A stretch of DNA of 38,659 nt from the NCBI GenBank assembly GCA_001604275.1, contig LVBD01000014.1:1-38659 (forward strand). Reading direction: 5' to 3'. The position numbers and the translations under genes are program-made. Positions 32,272 to 38,659 of this stretch are shown here, piece by piece. The notes under the pieces were generated by a model. The model ran no database searches. It was not told the DNA's origin and saw nothing but the letters and a program-made list of their open reading frames with translations. The stretch is from Spirochaetales bacterium Spiro_02. Lineage in GTDB: Bacteria; Spirochaetota; Spirochaetia; Sphaerochaetales; Sphaerochaetaceae. How positions within the stretch are numbered: position 1 is the stretch's first letter; every line of letters begins with the position of its first letter.

Positions 32272-33669
32272 ATGGCCATCGCAAAGCTCTCAACAAAAGA
32301 TGAACAATTCAGAAAGTTCGCATTGCACGGCGACATGTGGAAGGTCGTCCGCACTGTCTGCATCCCTCTCGCCGTGTTCCAGGGAATCAACCAGCTGTTT
32401 TCGATTCTCGACACGCTGATGGCTTCGCACGTCGGCTCGGAATCGGTCTCCACAGTCGCCTATCTTTCCCAGATGCAGGTCATCGTCAGCGCCGTCGGAC
32501 AGGGGCTCGCCATGGGAGGAAGCATCAAGATCAGCGAAGCCTACGGGGCTGGCGAGTACGAACTTGTGAAAAAACGACTCAGCACGCTCGTGGCCCTGTG
32601 CGCCATCATCGGTCTGGCCGTGGCGCTCGCCATTCCCTTCGTTCCTGCGCTGCTACGCATGACCGGAACCCCAGCTCGATTCATAGAAATCGGATCGAGA
32701 TACTTCGCCGTAACGCTCGTCGCAACGATCTTCAGTTTCTTCAATGCCGTATACATCGCCATGGAACGGGCGCGGGGCAATTCGGGCCGGATTCTTCGGC
32801 TCAACCTGCTGACCGTCGTCCTGAAGCTGTCGCTGACCGCACTGTTCGTCTACCTGCTTCGCGCCGATATCGTCATGATCGCCATAGCGACGGTACTCGC
32901 CCAAGGAACATTGCTGGCTATCGCATGCAGGAACCTGACCGCCTCAAATGATGTCTTCAGCTTTTCCCGGAAATATGTCAGCTTTACCAAGGAGATCGTG
33001 GGACCGATATTGAAAATCTCGTTTCCCGTGATCGTGGAGAAATCGGCGTTCGCGTTGGGCAAGACGGTCATAAACTCCATGGTCGGTCAATACGGAGTCA
33101 TCACCGTCGGTGCGCTGGGAATTTCAAACAACATGAACGGATCGGTCACTGGTGTCCAGAACGGATTCCAGGACGGCGGATCGGCGATCATCAGCCAGAA
33201 CAAGGGAGGCGGAACACCGCGGAGAATACTCTCCGCATTCTGGCGGATTCTGGACATCAACCTCTGCATCGGAACCGCAGGCTATATCCTACTGAACCTG
33301 TTCGCCTGGCCAATCAGCGGCCTGTTCGCCCATAGCGCCACCGGATTCGATACGACGTTCCAGACGACGATCGTTTCGATATTCCGGTACGACTCGATCA
33401 GCTGCATCATGCTGGCGATCAACAGTTCCACGATGGCGCTGCTTTTCGGCCTAGGATATACCCGACTGACGCTGTTCGTCAATTTCTGCAGGGTGTTCGT
33501 CTTCCGCATTCCGGTACTCTGGTATCTGCAGCGCTATACGGACTTCGGTAGCGAAAGCGCCGGCATCGTCATGGCGGTAAGCAACATCCTCGTCGGAATC
33601 CTTGCGGTGGCGGTCATCATCCCCGTCATAGCAAGGATCAAGCAGACGGAAATTACCGAAGAACGATGA
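32272..33669 (+). CDS. MATE-family exporter (second copy)
   Basis: 465-aa membrane protein with about 12 hydrophobic helices. MATE features are the first-half segment MWKVVRTVCIPLAVFQGINQLFSILDTLMASHVG and the second-half repeat FTKEIVGPILKISFPVIVEKSAFALGKTVINSMVGQYG. It should export small organic cations or metabolites by ion antiport. The start is ATG 32272; a longer frame from 32254 begins with TTG inside the promoter. A weak GGAT is the only Shine-Dalgarno-like sequence. The closely placed divergent AraC gene suggests inducible expression. Its stop is 15 bases from the stop of the convergent SGNH gene. Confidence 0.9.
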   Translation: MAIAKLSTKDEQFRKFALHGDMWKVVRTVCIPLAVFQGINQLFSILDTLMASHVGSESVSTVAYLSQMQVIVSAVGQGLAMGGSIKISEAYGAGEYELVKKRLSTLVALCAIIGLAVALAIPFVPALLRMTGTPARFIEIGSRYFAVTLVATIFSFFNAVYIAMERARGNSGRILRLNLLTVVLKLSLTALFVYLLRADIVMIAIATVLAQGTLLAIACRNLTASNDVFSFSRKYVSFTKEIVGPILKISFPVIVEKSAFALGKTVINSMVGQYGVITVGALGISNNMNGSVTGVQNGFQDGGSAIISQNKGGGTPRRILSAFWRILDINLCIGTAGYILLNLFAWPISGLFAHSATGFDTTFQTTIVSIFRYDSISCIMLAINSSTMALLFGLGYTRLTLFVNFCRVFVFRIPVLWYLQRYTDFGSESAGIVMAVSNILVGILAVAVIIPVIARIKQTEITEER

Positions 33670-33684
33670 ACGGCTTCGTCCGAA

Positions 33685-34416
33685 TCAGAACCCAGCGATG
33701 CAATGCGACACTGCGGCCTCGACGGCAAGGGCGATGACATGCGCGCCTTCCCGGTTCGGATGGATGCCGTCCGCAAGGAAATACTCCCGATGGTTTTCCG
33801 TTGCGGCGAAGATATCGACGACCGGCAGTCGAAGTTCTTCTCCAAGATTCCTGATCGCATGACCGATCTCACGAACGAGATGCCGGTCCATGCCATAGCG
33901 AAGCCGATGCGGTCCGGAATCGCCGAACGCCGCCGGTGGCGTCAGCAGTACGACGCACGGACGGGAAGGCAGACTCCGATACGATTCCACCATAGCTCGG
34001 CAAGCTTCGACATAGGATTCGAGATCGGTCCAGTTCTTTCGCTTCGTATCATTCGTTCCGAGCATGATCACGACGATATCGGGTTCGATACGGTGACTCT
34101 CCTCGAAATATCGATGTCTCCGGTACGGCTTATCCGCCGTGTCGAGCATGGTGCGTCCGCTCACGCCATAGTTCACGACGAAAAACCCATCCCCGAGCAT
34201 CCGTTGCAACTGGGCGGGATAGCTGTTCTTGTTCCTATCGGTAATCAACGTCCCGTAGGTGATGCTGTCGCCTACGCTGGCGATCACCACGGCATCGTCA
34301 GGTATCTTCCGCTCCAGCGCTCCATCGGAGGCACATCCGGCCGACAGTACGGCCAGGATGACCAACAGGACCGTCACCAGCGTCGCATGCGCGCCGCGCT
34401 TCATTCGTGCTGCCAT
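33685..34416 (-). CDS. SGNH/GDSL-type hydrolase, lipoprotein
   Basis: 243 aa. A signal peptide with lipobox LSAGC makes C28 the likely lipidated residue, so the enzyme is membrane-tethered outside the cytoplasm. The SGNH blocks are VGDSITYG (S51 nucleophile), the Gly in NYGVSG, GTNDTKRK (Asn) and DGIHPNREG (Asp and His near the end). These enzymes are esterases or lipases acting on acetylated sugars, lipids or peptidoglycan; the substrate is unknown. AAGG lies 7 bases before ATG. Convergent with the second MATE gene and divergent from the deaminase, with about 180 bases between the starts. Confidence 0.88.
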   Translation of the reverse strand: MAARMKRGAHATLVTVLLVILAVLSAGCASDGALERKIPDDAVVIASVGDSITYGTLITDRNKNSYPAQLQRMLGDGFFVVNYGVSGRTMLDTADKPYRRHRYFEESHRIEPDIVVIMLGTNDTKRKNWTDLESYVEACRAMVESYRSLPSRPCVVLLTPPAAFGDSGPHRLRYGMDRHLVREIGHAIRNLGEELRLPVVDIFAATENHREYFLADGIHPNREGAHVIALAVEAAVSHCIAGF

Positions 34417-34597
34417 GGACCGACCTTACTATGCCGAGGATGTCTTTCGCAAGTCCCGCATTCCCAGGACCACAGGATGCGGCGACAAAGAAAAGACTGC
34501 TGGGAGCAGTGGTATCGATGAGCGAATGAAACAGAATGCAACAATCCTTGGTTGCAGGAGCGACCATCCCATGATATTCTTGCCCCGGAGGAAAACG

Positions 34598-35080
34598 ATG
34601 CGCACAGACGAGCATGAAACAATAATGCGACTGGCCTCGGAGCAGGCCCGAACTACGATGGAACAGGGGTTCGGAGGTCCGTTCGGAGCCGCTATCGTAC
34701 AGGACGGGAAGGTCATAGCAGTATCGAGCAACAGCGTACTGAAGGATCATGACCCGACCGCACACGCCGAAGTGAATGCGATCAGACAAGCCGGCAAGGT
34801 CCTTGGAACCCACGATCTTTCAGGATGCGCCCTCTACGCTACCGGATACCCCTGCCCGATGTGCATGTCGGCCATCATCTGGGCGAACATCAAGACGGTC
34901 TATTTCGCCTGCACTCCTCAGGAAGCCGAGCGGATCGGGTTCCGGGACGACTTCATCTACCGCTATTTTGAAAGCGGCCGCGACAAGGAGCCGAAACTGG
35001 TTCGCCTCGCACAGACCGGCCACGATGTCTGCATCAAACTATTCGAGGAATACGCGAAGAATCACCAGCAGGTCTACTAA
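34598..35080 (+). CDS. guaD: guanine-deaminase-like cytidine-deaminase-fold enzyme
   Basis: 160 aa, the size of Bacillus-type guanine deaminase. The zinc site is complete: H56-A-E58 in DPTAHAEVNAIR (proton shuttle Glu) and C86-x2-C89 in YPCPMC. The N-terminal GFGGPFGAAIVQDGKVIAVSSN, the middle segment ERIGFRDDFIYRYF and the C-terminal tail ending in aromatic Tyr match GuaD better than tRNA adenosine deaminase TadA. It would convert guanine to xanthine and ammonia. ATG 34598 has GGAGG 6 bases upstream; the longer open frame from 34259 covers the SGNH gene and is not used. The gene symbol is by similarity only. Confidence 0.8.
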   Translation: MRTDEHETIMRLASEQARTTMEQGFGGPFGAAIVQDGKVIAVSSNSVLKDHDPTAHAEVNAIRQAGKVLGTHDLSGCALYATGYPCPMCMSAIIWANIKTVYFACTPQEAERIGFRDDFIYRYFESGRDKEPKLVRLAQTGHDVCIKLFEEYAKNHQQVY

Positions 35081-35310
35081 GCGTCCGTCGCTCTCCTTGC
35101 AGGAGAAAGTATCCCCCATGTACCCACTTTACGGAACCCGAGCCGGCGGTATATCCCGTCGGCTTGCGGATTGTCGTAGAATAGAATCATGAGGCTTCTT
35201 CCTTCATAAAAGTCGTATTCGCACAGACTCGATATGCATGATTTGTTTCGCATACCGTGTATTCCTCTCGCAGCGTGATGTCGAACCGGGAAACTCCGCC
35301 ATACGTCCAC
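35077..35310 (-). pseudogene. remnant of a GNAT acetyltransferase gene
   Basis: The minus strand encodes a recognisable GNAT C-terminus: EYDFYEGRSLMILFYDNPQADGIYRRLGFRKVGTW (about 35110-35220), the segment that forms the last beta strands with the conserved Asn and Tyr-Arg-x-x-Gly-Phe. Upstream of it no acetyl-CoA-binding loop can be found; the same frame has a stop codon shortly before (around 35345-35350) and other frames give no better match. The front half therefore seems lost or scrambled. It overlaps the stop of the deaminase gene by a few bases. Confidence 0.5.
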
Positions 35311-35512
35311 AAATGCGTAGGTACGATGAAGCGTTGCGACGCAAAATCAGTGAAACAGCACGATTTCGTGTGATTTTCCCGAGAATCGCCATACTGGTCG
35401 CATGTTCTTGAAAATAATACCCAAGCCCGTTATGCGCCGGGCATATTCGTTCCATGAGACGGCCCCATAGTGTGAAGTACAAATCTACTTTCACCAAAAA
35501 TGGAGAAAAAAC

Positions 35513-36577
35513 ATGAAGAAGAGATTAGTTGCGATTCTTGCGGTTGGTCTTGTCGCCGTCAGCCTGTTCGCAGCCGTCAGTTTCGGCGGAACGGCGACTG
35601 TCGGATACAAGTTCACGTTCGATGGGTCGGAAAAGGGAATCTACGACGAGAATGGTACGGATGCCGGCTATTATCCGGTCAATGCGTCCCTTTCCGCCAC
35701 AACCGATTATGCGAAGATTTCGTTCAGGGCTGTAGAAACTGATGGGGAGGATATTCCTCAGATGAGTCTGAACGACTTTGACGTCCAGGCCCAGCTGACC
35801 GTGTACCTGAGCAAGGCCCTGGCCGATGCCGGAGTAGAACTGCCGGTTGCTTTGACCGCCTATGCAGGCAATGCACAGGTCTCCGGTTTCTATGCGTATG
35901 CCGACCCGTCCAGTACAGTAGACGACAACTACGATGGCTTCCGGTCTGCCAACCATTCCCGTAACGATTATCCGCTTGCCTTGGACATCGGGTATCAGAG
36001 TATTGTGACCGTCCGCGCCCAGTATGATTTCTTCAACAGTACCGATGGCGTCCTGCTCAGCGCTAAGAGTACTCCGATGGAGGGTGTGGACGTAGCCCTT
36101 TCGTTCGCGAACAACCCCACGGAACTGAATCATGACGCAGTATCCGCAGACTACGGCTTGAATGCCAGTGCGAAAGTGGACATTTCCTCGATTGCTGATC
36201 TCGACTTCGACCTCGCGGCCTCCGTGTTCGGCTTGATCGGCATCGGAGAAGATTACGATGCGGCGAACAATCTGTATCTTGCGGCTATTACAGGCGGGTA
36301 CGAGGACATCGGTGCGTATGTCGAGTATGCATATAACGATTATGACAACTGCGTCGAATACAAGCATAGCCTCGGCTTCGGTGCTTCCTACAGCGGTTTC
36401 GATCAACTCGGCCTGTCTGCCGGCTTTACGTTCAAGGATCTATCCGATGTCGAAAGCAGCACGCTCGGCTACTATCTCCGTGCAGACTATACGTTGGGCG
36501 GCGTCACCTATACCGCCAAGTTCTGCGATATCGAAAGCAAGCCTGGCATGAAGCTCCAGATGAGCCTCGACTTCTAA
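35513..36577 (+). CDS. porin-like outer-membrane beta-barrel protein
   Basis: 354 aa. A classic signal peptide (MKKRLVAILAVGLVAVSLFAAVSF) is followed by alternating short beta strands with many aromatic and Gly residues and acidic turns, ending in Phe (KLQMSLDF), the typical C-terminal signal for insertion of barrels into the outer membrane. The style matches small porin-like proteins of Sphaerochaeta and Treponema; no conserved catalytic motif is visible. GGAG lies 7 bases before ATG. TTGAAA at 35408-35413 could be a -35, but no good -10 accompanies it. It is a single-gene unit closed by a strong terminator; codons are well adapted, suggesting high expression (inference). Confidence 0.8.
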   Translation: MKKRLVAILAVGLVAVSLFAAVSFGGTATVGYKFTFDGSEKGIYDENGTDAGYYPVNASLSATTDYAKISFRAVETDGEDIPQMSLNDFDVQAQLTVYLSKALADAGVELPVALTAYAGNAQVSGFYAYADPSSTVDDNYDGFRSANHSRNDYPLALDIGYQSIVTVRAQYDFFNSTDGVLLSAKSTPMEGVDVALSFANNPTELNHDAVSADYGLNASAKVDISSIADLDFDLAASVFGLIGIGEDYDAANNLYLAAITGGYEDIGAYVEYAYNDYDNCVEYKHSLGFGASYSGFDQLGLSAGFTFKDLSDVESSTLGYYLRADYTLGGVTYTAKFCDIESKPGMKLQMSLDF

Positions 36578-36629
36578 CTTTTGCCGGAAGGAAATCCGAA
36601 GTTCGGACTTTCTTCTCCATATTTGCGTG

Positions 36630-36665
36630 GGATAGGCCCGTTCGTTGATCGGGCCTATCCTTTCC
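36630..36665 (+). terminator. strong hairpin terminator of the porin-like gene
   Basis: GGATAGGCCCG (36630-36640) and CGGGCCTATCC (36650-36660) form a perfect 11-bp GC-rich stem with a 9-base loop, followed by TTTCC. It begins 53 bases after the stop codon. Confidence 0.8.
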
Positions 36666-36774
36666 ATAGCGTGCCATCCTTTGATTCTTTTTCCATGCAA
36701 AGAGTTATTATGGGAATCCCTTGAGGAGGAACTGGAACGCGGGTAGCCGGTGCCGAGTTTTTCCGACAACCTAC

Positions 36775-36803
36775 TAGACAGAAAATCGATGTTATGCTAT
36801 GGT
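36775..36803 (+). promoter_or_regulatory. promoter of tRNA-Val(GAC)
   Basis: TAGACA (36775-36780, 5 of 6) and TATGGT (36798-36803, 4 of 6) are separated by 17 bases, with the expected start about 24 bases before the mature tRNA. Confidence 0.5.
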
Positions 36804-36833
36804 GCTATTCGCTGGTTATTCCGGTAGCTTTTC

Positions 36834-36905
36834 GGGCCCGTAACTCAGTGGGAGAGTATCACCTTGACATGGTGGGAGTCGTTGGTTCAAATCCAATCGG
36901 GCCCA
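36834..36905 (+). tRNA. tRNA-Val (anticodon GAC)
   Basis: A 72-base cloverleaf: acceptor GGGCCCG (36834-36840) pairs with CGGGCCC (36898-36904), D arm ACTCAGTGGGAGAGT, anticodon loop TTGACAT giving GAC for Val codons GTC/GTT, and T arm GGTTCAAATCC. The discriminator is A36905; CCA is not encoded. The integrase gene begins 127 bases after its 3' end, so this tRNA is the likely integration target. Confidence 0.95.
36880..36905 (+). mobile_element. probable attachment site (attL) in the tRNA-Val 3' end
   Basis: Tyrosine recombinases commonly integrate in the T arm and acceptor stem of a tRNA and restore its 3' end. The intact tRNA next to an outward-reading integrase gene fits this. The exact core cannot be set because the other attachment site lies outside the window. 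Confidence 0.45.
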
Positions 36906-36914
36906 ATAGCTAAA

Positions 36915-36931
36915 CTCTTGTGTTACAAGAG
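36915..36931. repeat. 7-bp inverted repeat beside the tRNA
   Basis: CTCTTGT (36915-36921) and ACAAGAG (36925-36931) are exact inverted repeats with a 3-base spacer, 10 bases after the tRNA. Its position suits an integrase core-type site or a terminator-like structure for the tRNA transcript. Confidence 0.5.
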
Positions 36932-36977
36932 GATGGCAAGACTACCGAACGGTCGGAGTCTATGTGTATCTCACAAG

Positions 36978-37000
36978 TGTGACCTTTATTGTGACCTTTA
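36978..37000 (+). repeat. tandem 11-bp direct repeat TGTGACCTTTA
   Basis: Two exact copies of TGTGACCTTTA (36978-36988 and 36990-37000) lie one base apart, a 12-bp period, just upstream of the integrase gene. The first copy also shares bases with the palindrome TCACA-AG-TGTGA (36971-36982). Closely spaced direct repeats between att site and int are typical arm-type sites for integrase or excisionase. Confidence 0.7.
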
Positions 37001-37032
37001 AAAAGGAGCAAGGGGTCTTTTGGAGGTGCAAC

Positions 37033-38184
37033 ATGGCACGACCGAAGGAAAAATTCTCACTCTACAAGCGGACTACCCAGAAGAACAAGATTGTTTACTA
37101 TGCGAAAATCCATAGTGACAACCCAGCCGAACCGGACTTGAAAATATCCACAGGACAGTCATCAAAGGCGGCAGCTGCTCTCTGGACTCAGAAGTACATT
37201 GACGACAAAGCCAATGAGGAAATCCGAAAAGAACAAGAAAGACTCAATATCTTATTCTCCGACTTTGCCAAGGGCTTTTGGGCTCATGATGGATTGTATG
37301 CATTAGGGCGAAGGGCAAGGCTTCGGACAGTCAGTCAAGGCTTTTTGGACAACAGTGAATCAATCACTAGAAACCACATTATCCCCAAGTGGGGAAAGTA
37401 TCGGCTTAGGGATATCACCCCCAAGAAGATAGATTGTTGGGTTATTGATATGGCAAGCGACAACAGAATCGCTTCGGCAACAATCAACCAGCGACTCCAG
37501 ATACTTCGGGTTATGCTGGAAGAAGCTTGCAAGCAAGAGTACATCACAGAGAACCCAGCACAGTATGTTAAGCCTGTTGGAGGTGGGGCAAAAGAGAGAG
37601 GGGTACTTTCCCTTGACGAGGTAAAAGCATTGCTTAATCCCCTGATATGGCCGGAATACAAATTTTATGCAATCACGCTCTTGACCCTTGCTACAGGTTT
37701 GAGAATGAGCGAGGTAAGGGGCTTGCAAGTATCACAGGTTCATCCCGATTACATCGAAGTGCATACGGCATGGGAAGAGAAGTACGGACTCAAAGAACCC
37801 AAATGTGGAAGCATGAGAGATTTGCCCATTACCCCATATATCTATGAGGTTCTCCAAGAGGTGATAAAGACCACAGGTGCAACGCAAATTGTTTTCTTTG
37901 GTGCAAGTAAGTCCTCACCTATGAGCAAGTCCTGGATAGAGAAAATGCTATACAGGGCTTTGGCAAGTATCGGTATCAGTGAGGTGGACAGACTCAAAAG
38001 AAACATCGTGTTTCACTCTCTAAGGCATACCACCAATACGATATTGCGTTCTGCTGGTATCGCCGATTCAAAGGTTAGGATGATTACCGGACACAGGCAA
38101 GAAAGCATGACCGAACGGTACACCCATTTCAGACTTGAAAACTACCAAGAAATAAGCAGTATCCAGCAAATGATGACCAAATAG
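37033..38184 (+). CDS. tyrosine recombinase (site-specific integrase)
   Basis: 383 aa, full length. The N-terminal arm-binding region and SAM-like core-binding domain (about 70-180, with NHIIPKWGKYRLRDITPKKID and ITENPAQYVKP) precede the catalytic domain (about 190-375). All active-site residues are present: R224 (TGLRMSEVRGL), Lys in the KEPKCGSMRDLPI hairpin, H328-x-x-R331 (HSLRHT), H354 (TGHRQ) and nucleophile Y363 (ERYTH). It inserts and excises the element at tRNA-Val. ATG 37033 has GGAGG 6 bases upstream; the in-frame GTG at 36964 lies within the repeat region. Intact, so the element may still be mobile. Confidence 0.95.
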   Translation: MARPKEKFSLYKRTTQKNKIVYYAKIHSDNPAEPDLKISTGQSSKAAAALWTQKYIDDKANEEIRKEQERLNILFSDFAKGFWAHDGLYALGRRARLRTVSQGFLDNSESITRNHIIPKWGKYRLRDITPKKIDCWVIDMASDNRIASATINQRLQILRVMLEEACKQEYITENPAQYVKPVGGGAKERGVLSLDEVKALLNPLIWPEYKFYAITLLTLATGLRMSEVRGLQVSQVHPDYIEVHTAWEEKYGLKEPKCGSMRDLPITPYIYEVLQEVIKTTGATQIVFFGASKSSPMSKSWIEKMLYRALASIGISEVDRLKRNIVFHSLRHTTNTILRSAGIADSKVRMITGHRQESMTERYTHFRLENYQEISSIQQMMTK

Positions 38185-38209
38185 ACAAACCCAATTCTTG
38201 CATTTTCCT

Positions 38210-38241
38210 ATCGCTCTTGGCTTCGGCTAGGGGCGATTTTT
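38210..38241 (+). terminator. intrinsic terminator of the integrase gene with TTCG loop
   Basis: ATCGCTCTTGGC (38210-38221) pairs with GCTAGGGGCGAT (38226-38237) over 12 positions (three G-U pairs) around a TTCG tetraloop and is followed by a run of five T. It begins 25 bases after the integrase stop. Confidence 0.85.
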
Positions 38242-38273
38242 GTTTGCAACATGTGCTTGTACTAAAAGATATG

Positions 38274-38328
38274 TTTACACTCTATACACTTACAATCTCA
38301 TTTACACATCTTACTACTATAGTATTAT
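38274..38328 (+). promoter_or_regulatory. repeat-rich control region with an upstream promoter-like pair
   Basis: TTTACAC occurs at 38274-38280 and 38301-38307, with the related ACACTTACA between them. TTTACA (38301-38306) and TATTAT (38323-38328) are 16 bases apart and look like a promoter. TATAGTATTAT (38318-38328) is repeated exactly at 38376-38386. TACTATAGTA (38315-38324) is a 10-bp palindrome. Together this looks like a regulated promoter region with repeated protein sites. Confidence 0.45.
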
Positions 38329-38357
38329 GTGGTAAGGAGTTATGCGCCATTTCTGAC

Positions 38358-38386
38358 TTGACAAGTTGACTTTTGTATAGTATTAT
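38358..38386 (+). promoter_or_regulatory. promoter of the excisionase-like gene
   Basis: A consensus TTGACA (38358-38363) is 17 bases from TATTAT (38381-38386, 5 of 6), giving a leader of about 30 bases. The palindrome ACTTG-A-CAAGT (38356-38366) covers the -35 box and may be an operator. Confidence 0.7.
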
Positions 38387-38421
38387 TGATATAGCTTAAA
38401 GAAAAGACCAGGGGGAGCTAC

Positions 38422-38601
38422 ATGGAAAGATTGCTCAATACTAAAGAGCTTGCCGATTATCTTGGACTTGCTCACCAAACAATCAGAGTTTGGGTATCGC
38501 AGAAAAGGATTCCCTTTCTGAAAATTCAAGGGGCGGTACGGTTCTCAGAAGTTGAGATTCAAGAAATCTTAGGCAAGAGTAGGAAGGAGGCTACCAGATG
38601 A
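38422..38601 (+). CDS. small helix-turn-helix protein, excisionase/AlpA-like
   Basis: 59-aa DNA-binding protein too short for many gene callers. The sequence LLNTKELADYLGLAHQTIRVWVSQKRIPFLKIQGAVRFSEVEIQEIL is a MerR-like winged helix of the excisionase type (HTH_17): helix-turn-helix at 7-26 and the wing with the RIPFLKIQGAVRF pattern. Such proteins act as recombination directionality factors or as transcription activators of element genes. GGGGGAG precedes ATG by 5 bases. The TGA overlaps the ATG of the next gene (ATGA), so translation is coupled. Confidence 0.85.
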   Translation: MERLLNTKELADYLGLAHQTIRVWVSQKRIPFLKIQGAVRFSEVEIQEILGKSRKEATR

Positions 38602-38659
38602 TTGGTGAAATGCTCCAGCAGTGGATTGACCAGGAATCCCACAACTTGGGATATGGGGA
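38598..38659 (+). CDS. start of an unidentified element gene, cut by the window end
   Basis: ATG 38598 overlaps the stop of the excisionase-like gene and is preceded by AGGAAGGAGG. About 20 codons are visible (MIGEMLQQWIDQESHNLGYG), too few for any assignment. It is probably the first cargo or replication gene of the element. Confidence 0.5.
   Translation, partial: MIGEMLQQWIDQESHNLGYG

Larger units (their letters stand above)
36906..38659 (+). mobile_element. left end of an integrated element at tRNA-Val(GAC)
   Basis: From the tRNA 3' end to the window end the base composition turns A+T rich and the codon choice differs from the preceding genes (more AAA, CAA, TTT, ATT). The segment carries integrase, excisionase-like protein and the start of a third gene, with repeat-rich control regions. 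The right end is beyond the window. It could be a prophage or an integrative element; no phage structural or conjugation gene is visible yet. Confidence 0.75.

Noticed and set aside
1-38659. CRISPR arrays, insertion sequences, rRNA genes and riboswitches.
   Set aside because: No regularly spaced repeats with unique spacers, no transposase motif, no rRNA sequence and no riboswitch core could be recognised on either strand.

Overview
The window looks like a bacterial chromosome of moderate G+C content (clearly above 50% by eye), most likely from a free-living or gut spirochaete of the Sphaerochaeta/Treponema type. The clues are a TolC - adaptor - RND efflux operon in the order known for Borrelia besC-besA-besB with an adaptor lacking the coiled-coil hairpin, a small outer-membrane barrel with a Sphaerochaeta-like signal peptide, TRAP uptake genes and several c-di-GMP proteins. 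The assignment is an inference from gene content.

Layout. 1-4461: a TRAP transporter operon (dctP without a start codon, dctQ, dctM), an HpcH/HpaI-type aldolase and an FCD-type GntR regulator with a likely operator; together these look like an uptake and breakdown unit for an organic or sugar acid. 4562-8107: a run of plus-strand enzyme genes (DUF2156 protein, GNAT acetyltransferase, SAM methyltransferase, esterase). 8207-12044: a membrane-anchored EEP-fold hydrolase, a divergent tyrosine phenol-lyase-like enzyme with its own promoter, and an AraC/GyrI-type regulator. 12065-14977 (minus strand): a GGDEF protein, an AT-rich gene-free stretch, tRNA-Val(CAC) and a MATE exporter. 15212-16252: an Ord-like dehydrogenase. 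16345-20090 (minus strand): COG2509 flavoprotein, GGDEF(degenerate)-EAL phosphodiesterase and a hypoxanthine-DNA glycosylase. 20272-24713: ABC-F ATPase, an outer-membrane beta-barrel protein and an EamA transporter. 24801-30473: RND efflux operon with upstream palindrome and downstream terminator. 30501-35080: glycerophosphodiesterase, AraC regulator divergent from a second MATE exporter, SGNH lipoprotein and guanine-deaminase-like enzyme. 35077-36665: a decayed GNAT gene and a porin-like outer-membrane protein ending at a strong terminator.

36834 to the end: tRNA-Val(GAC) followed by a tyrosine recombinase, a short excisionase-like HTH protein and the start of another gene. This segment is richer in A+T and is the left end of an integrated mobile element whose cargo lies beyond the window.

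The most interesting signals are the hairpin-less efflux adaptor, the tyrosine phenol-lyase homologue with altered cofactor-site residues, several genes whose -10 box lies only 6-8 bases before the start codon (leaderless mRNA candidates), the repeat-rich control region of the integrated element, and the missing 5' end of dctP at the window edge. I did not find a clearly new multi-gene defence or signalling system inside the window; if one exists it is most likely in the element cargo to the right.
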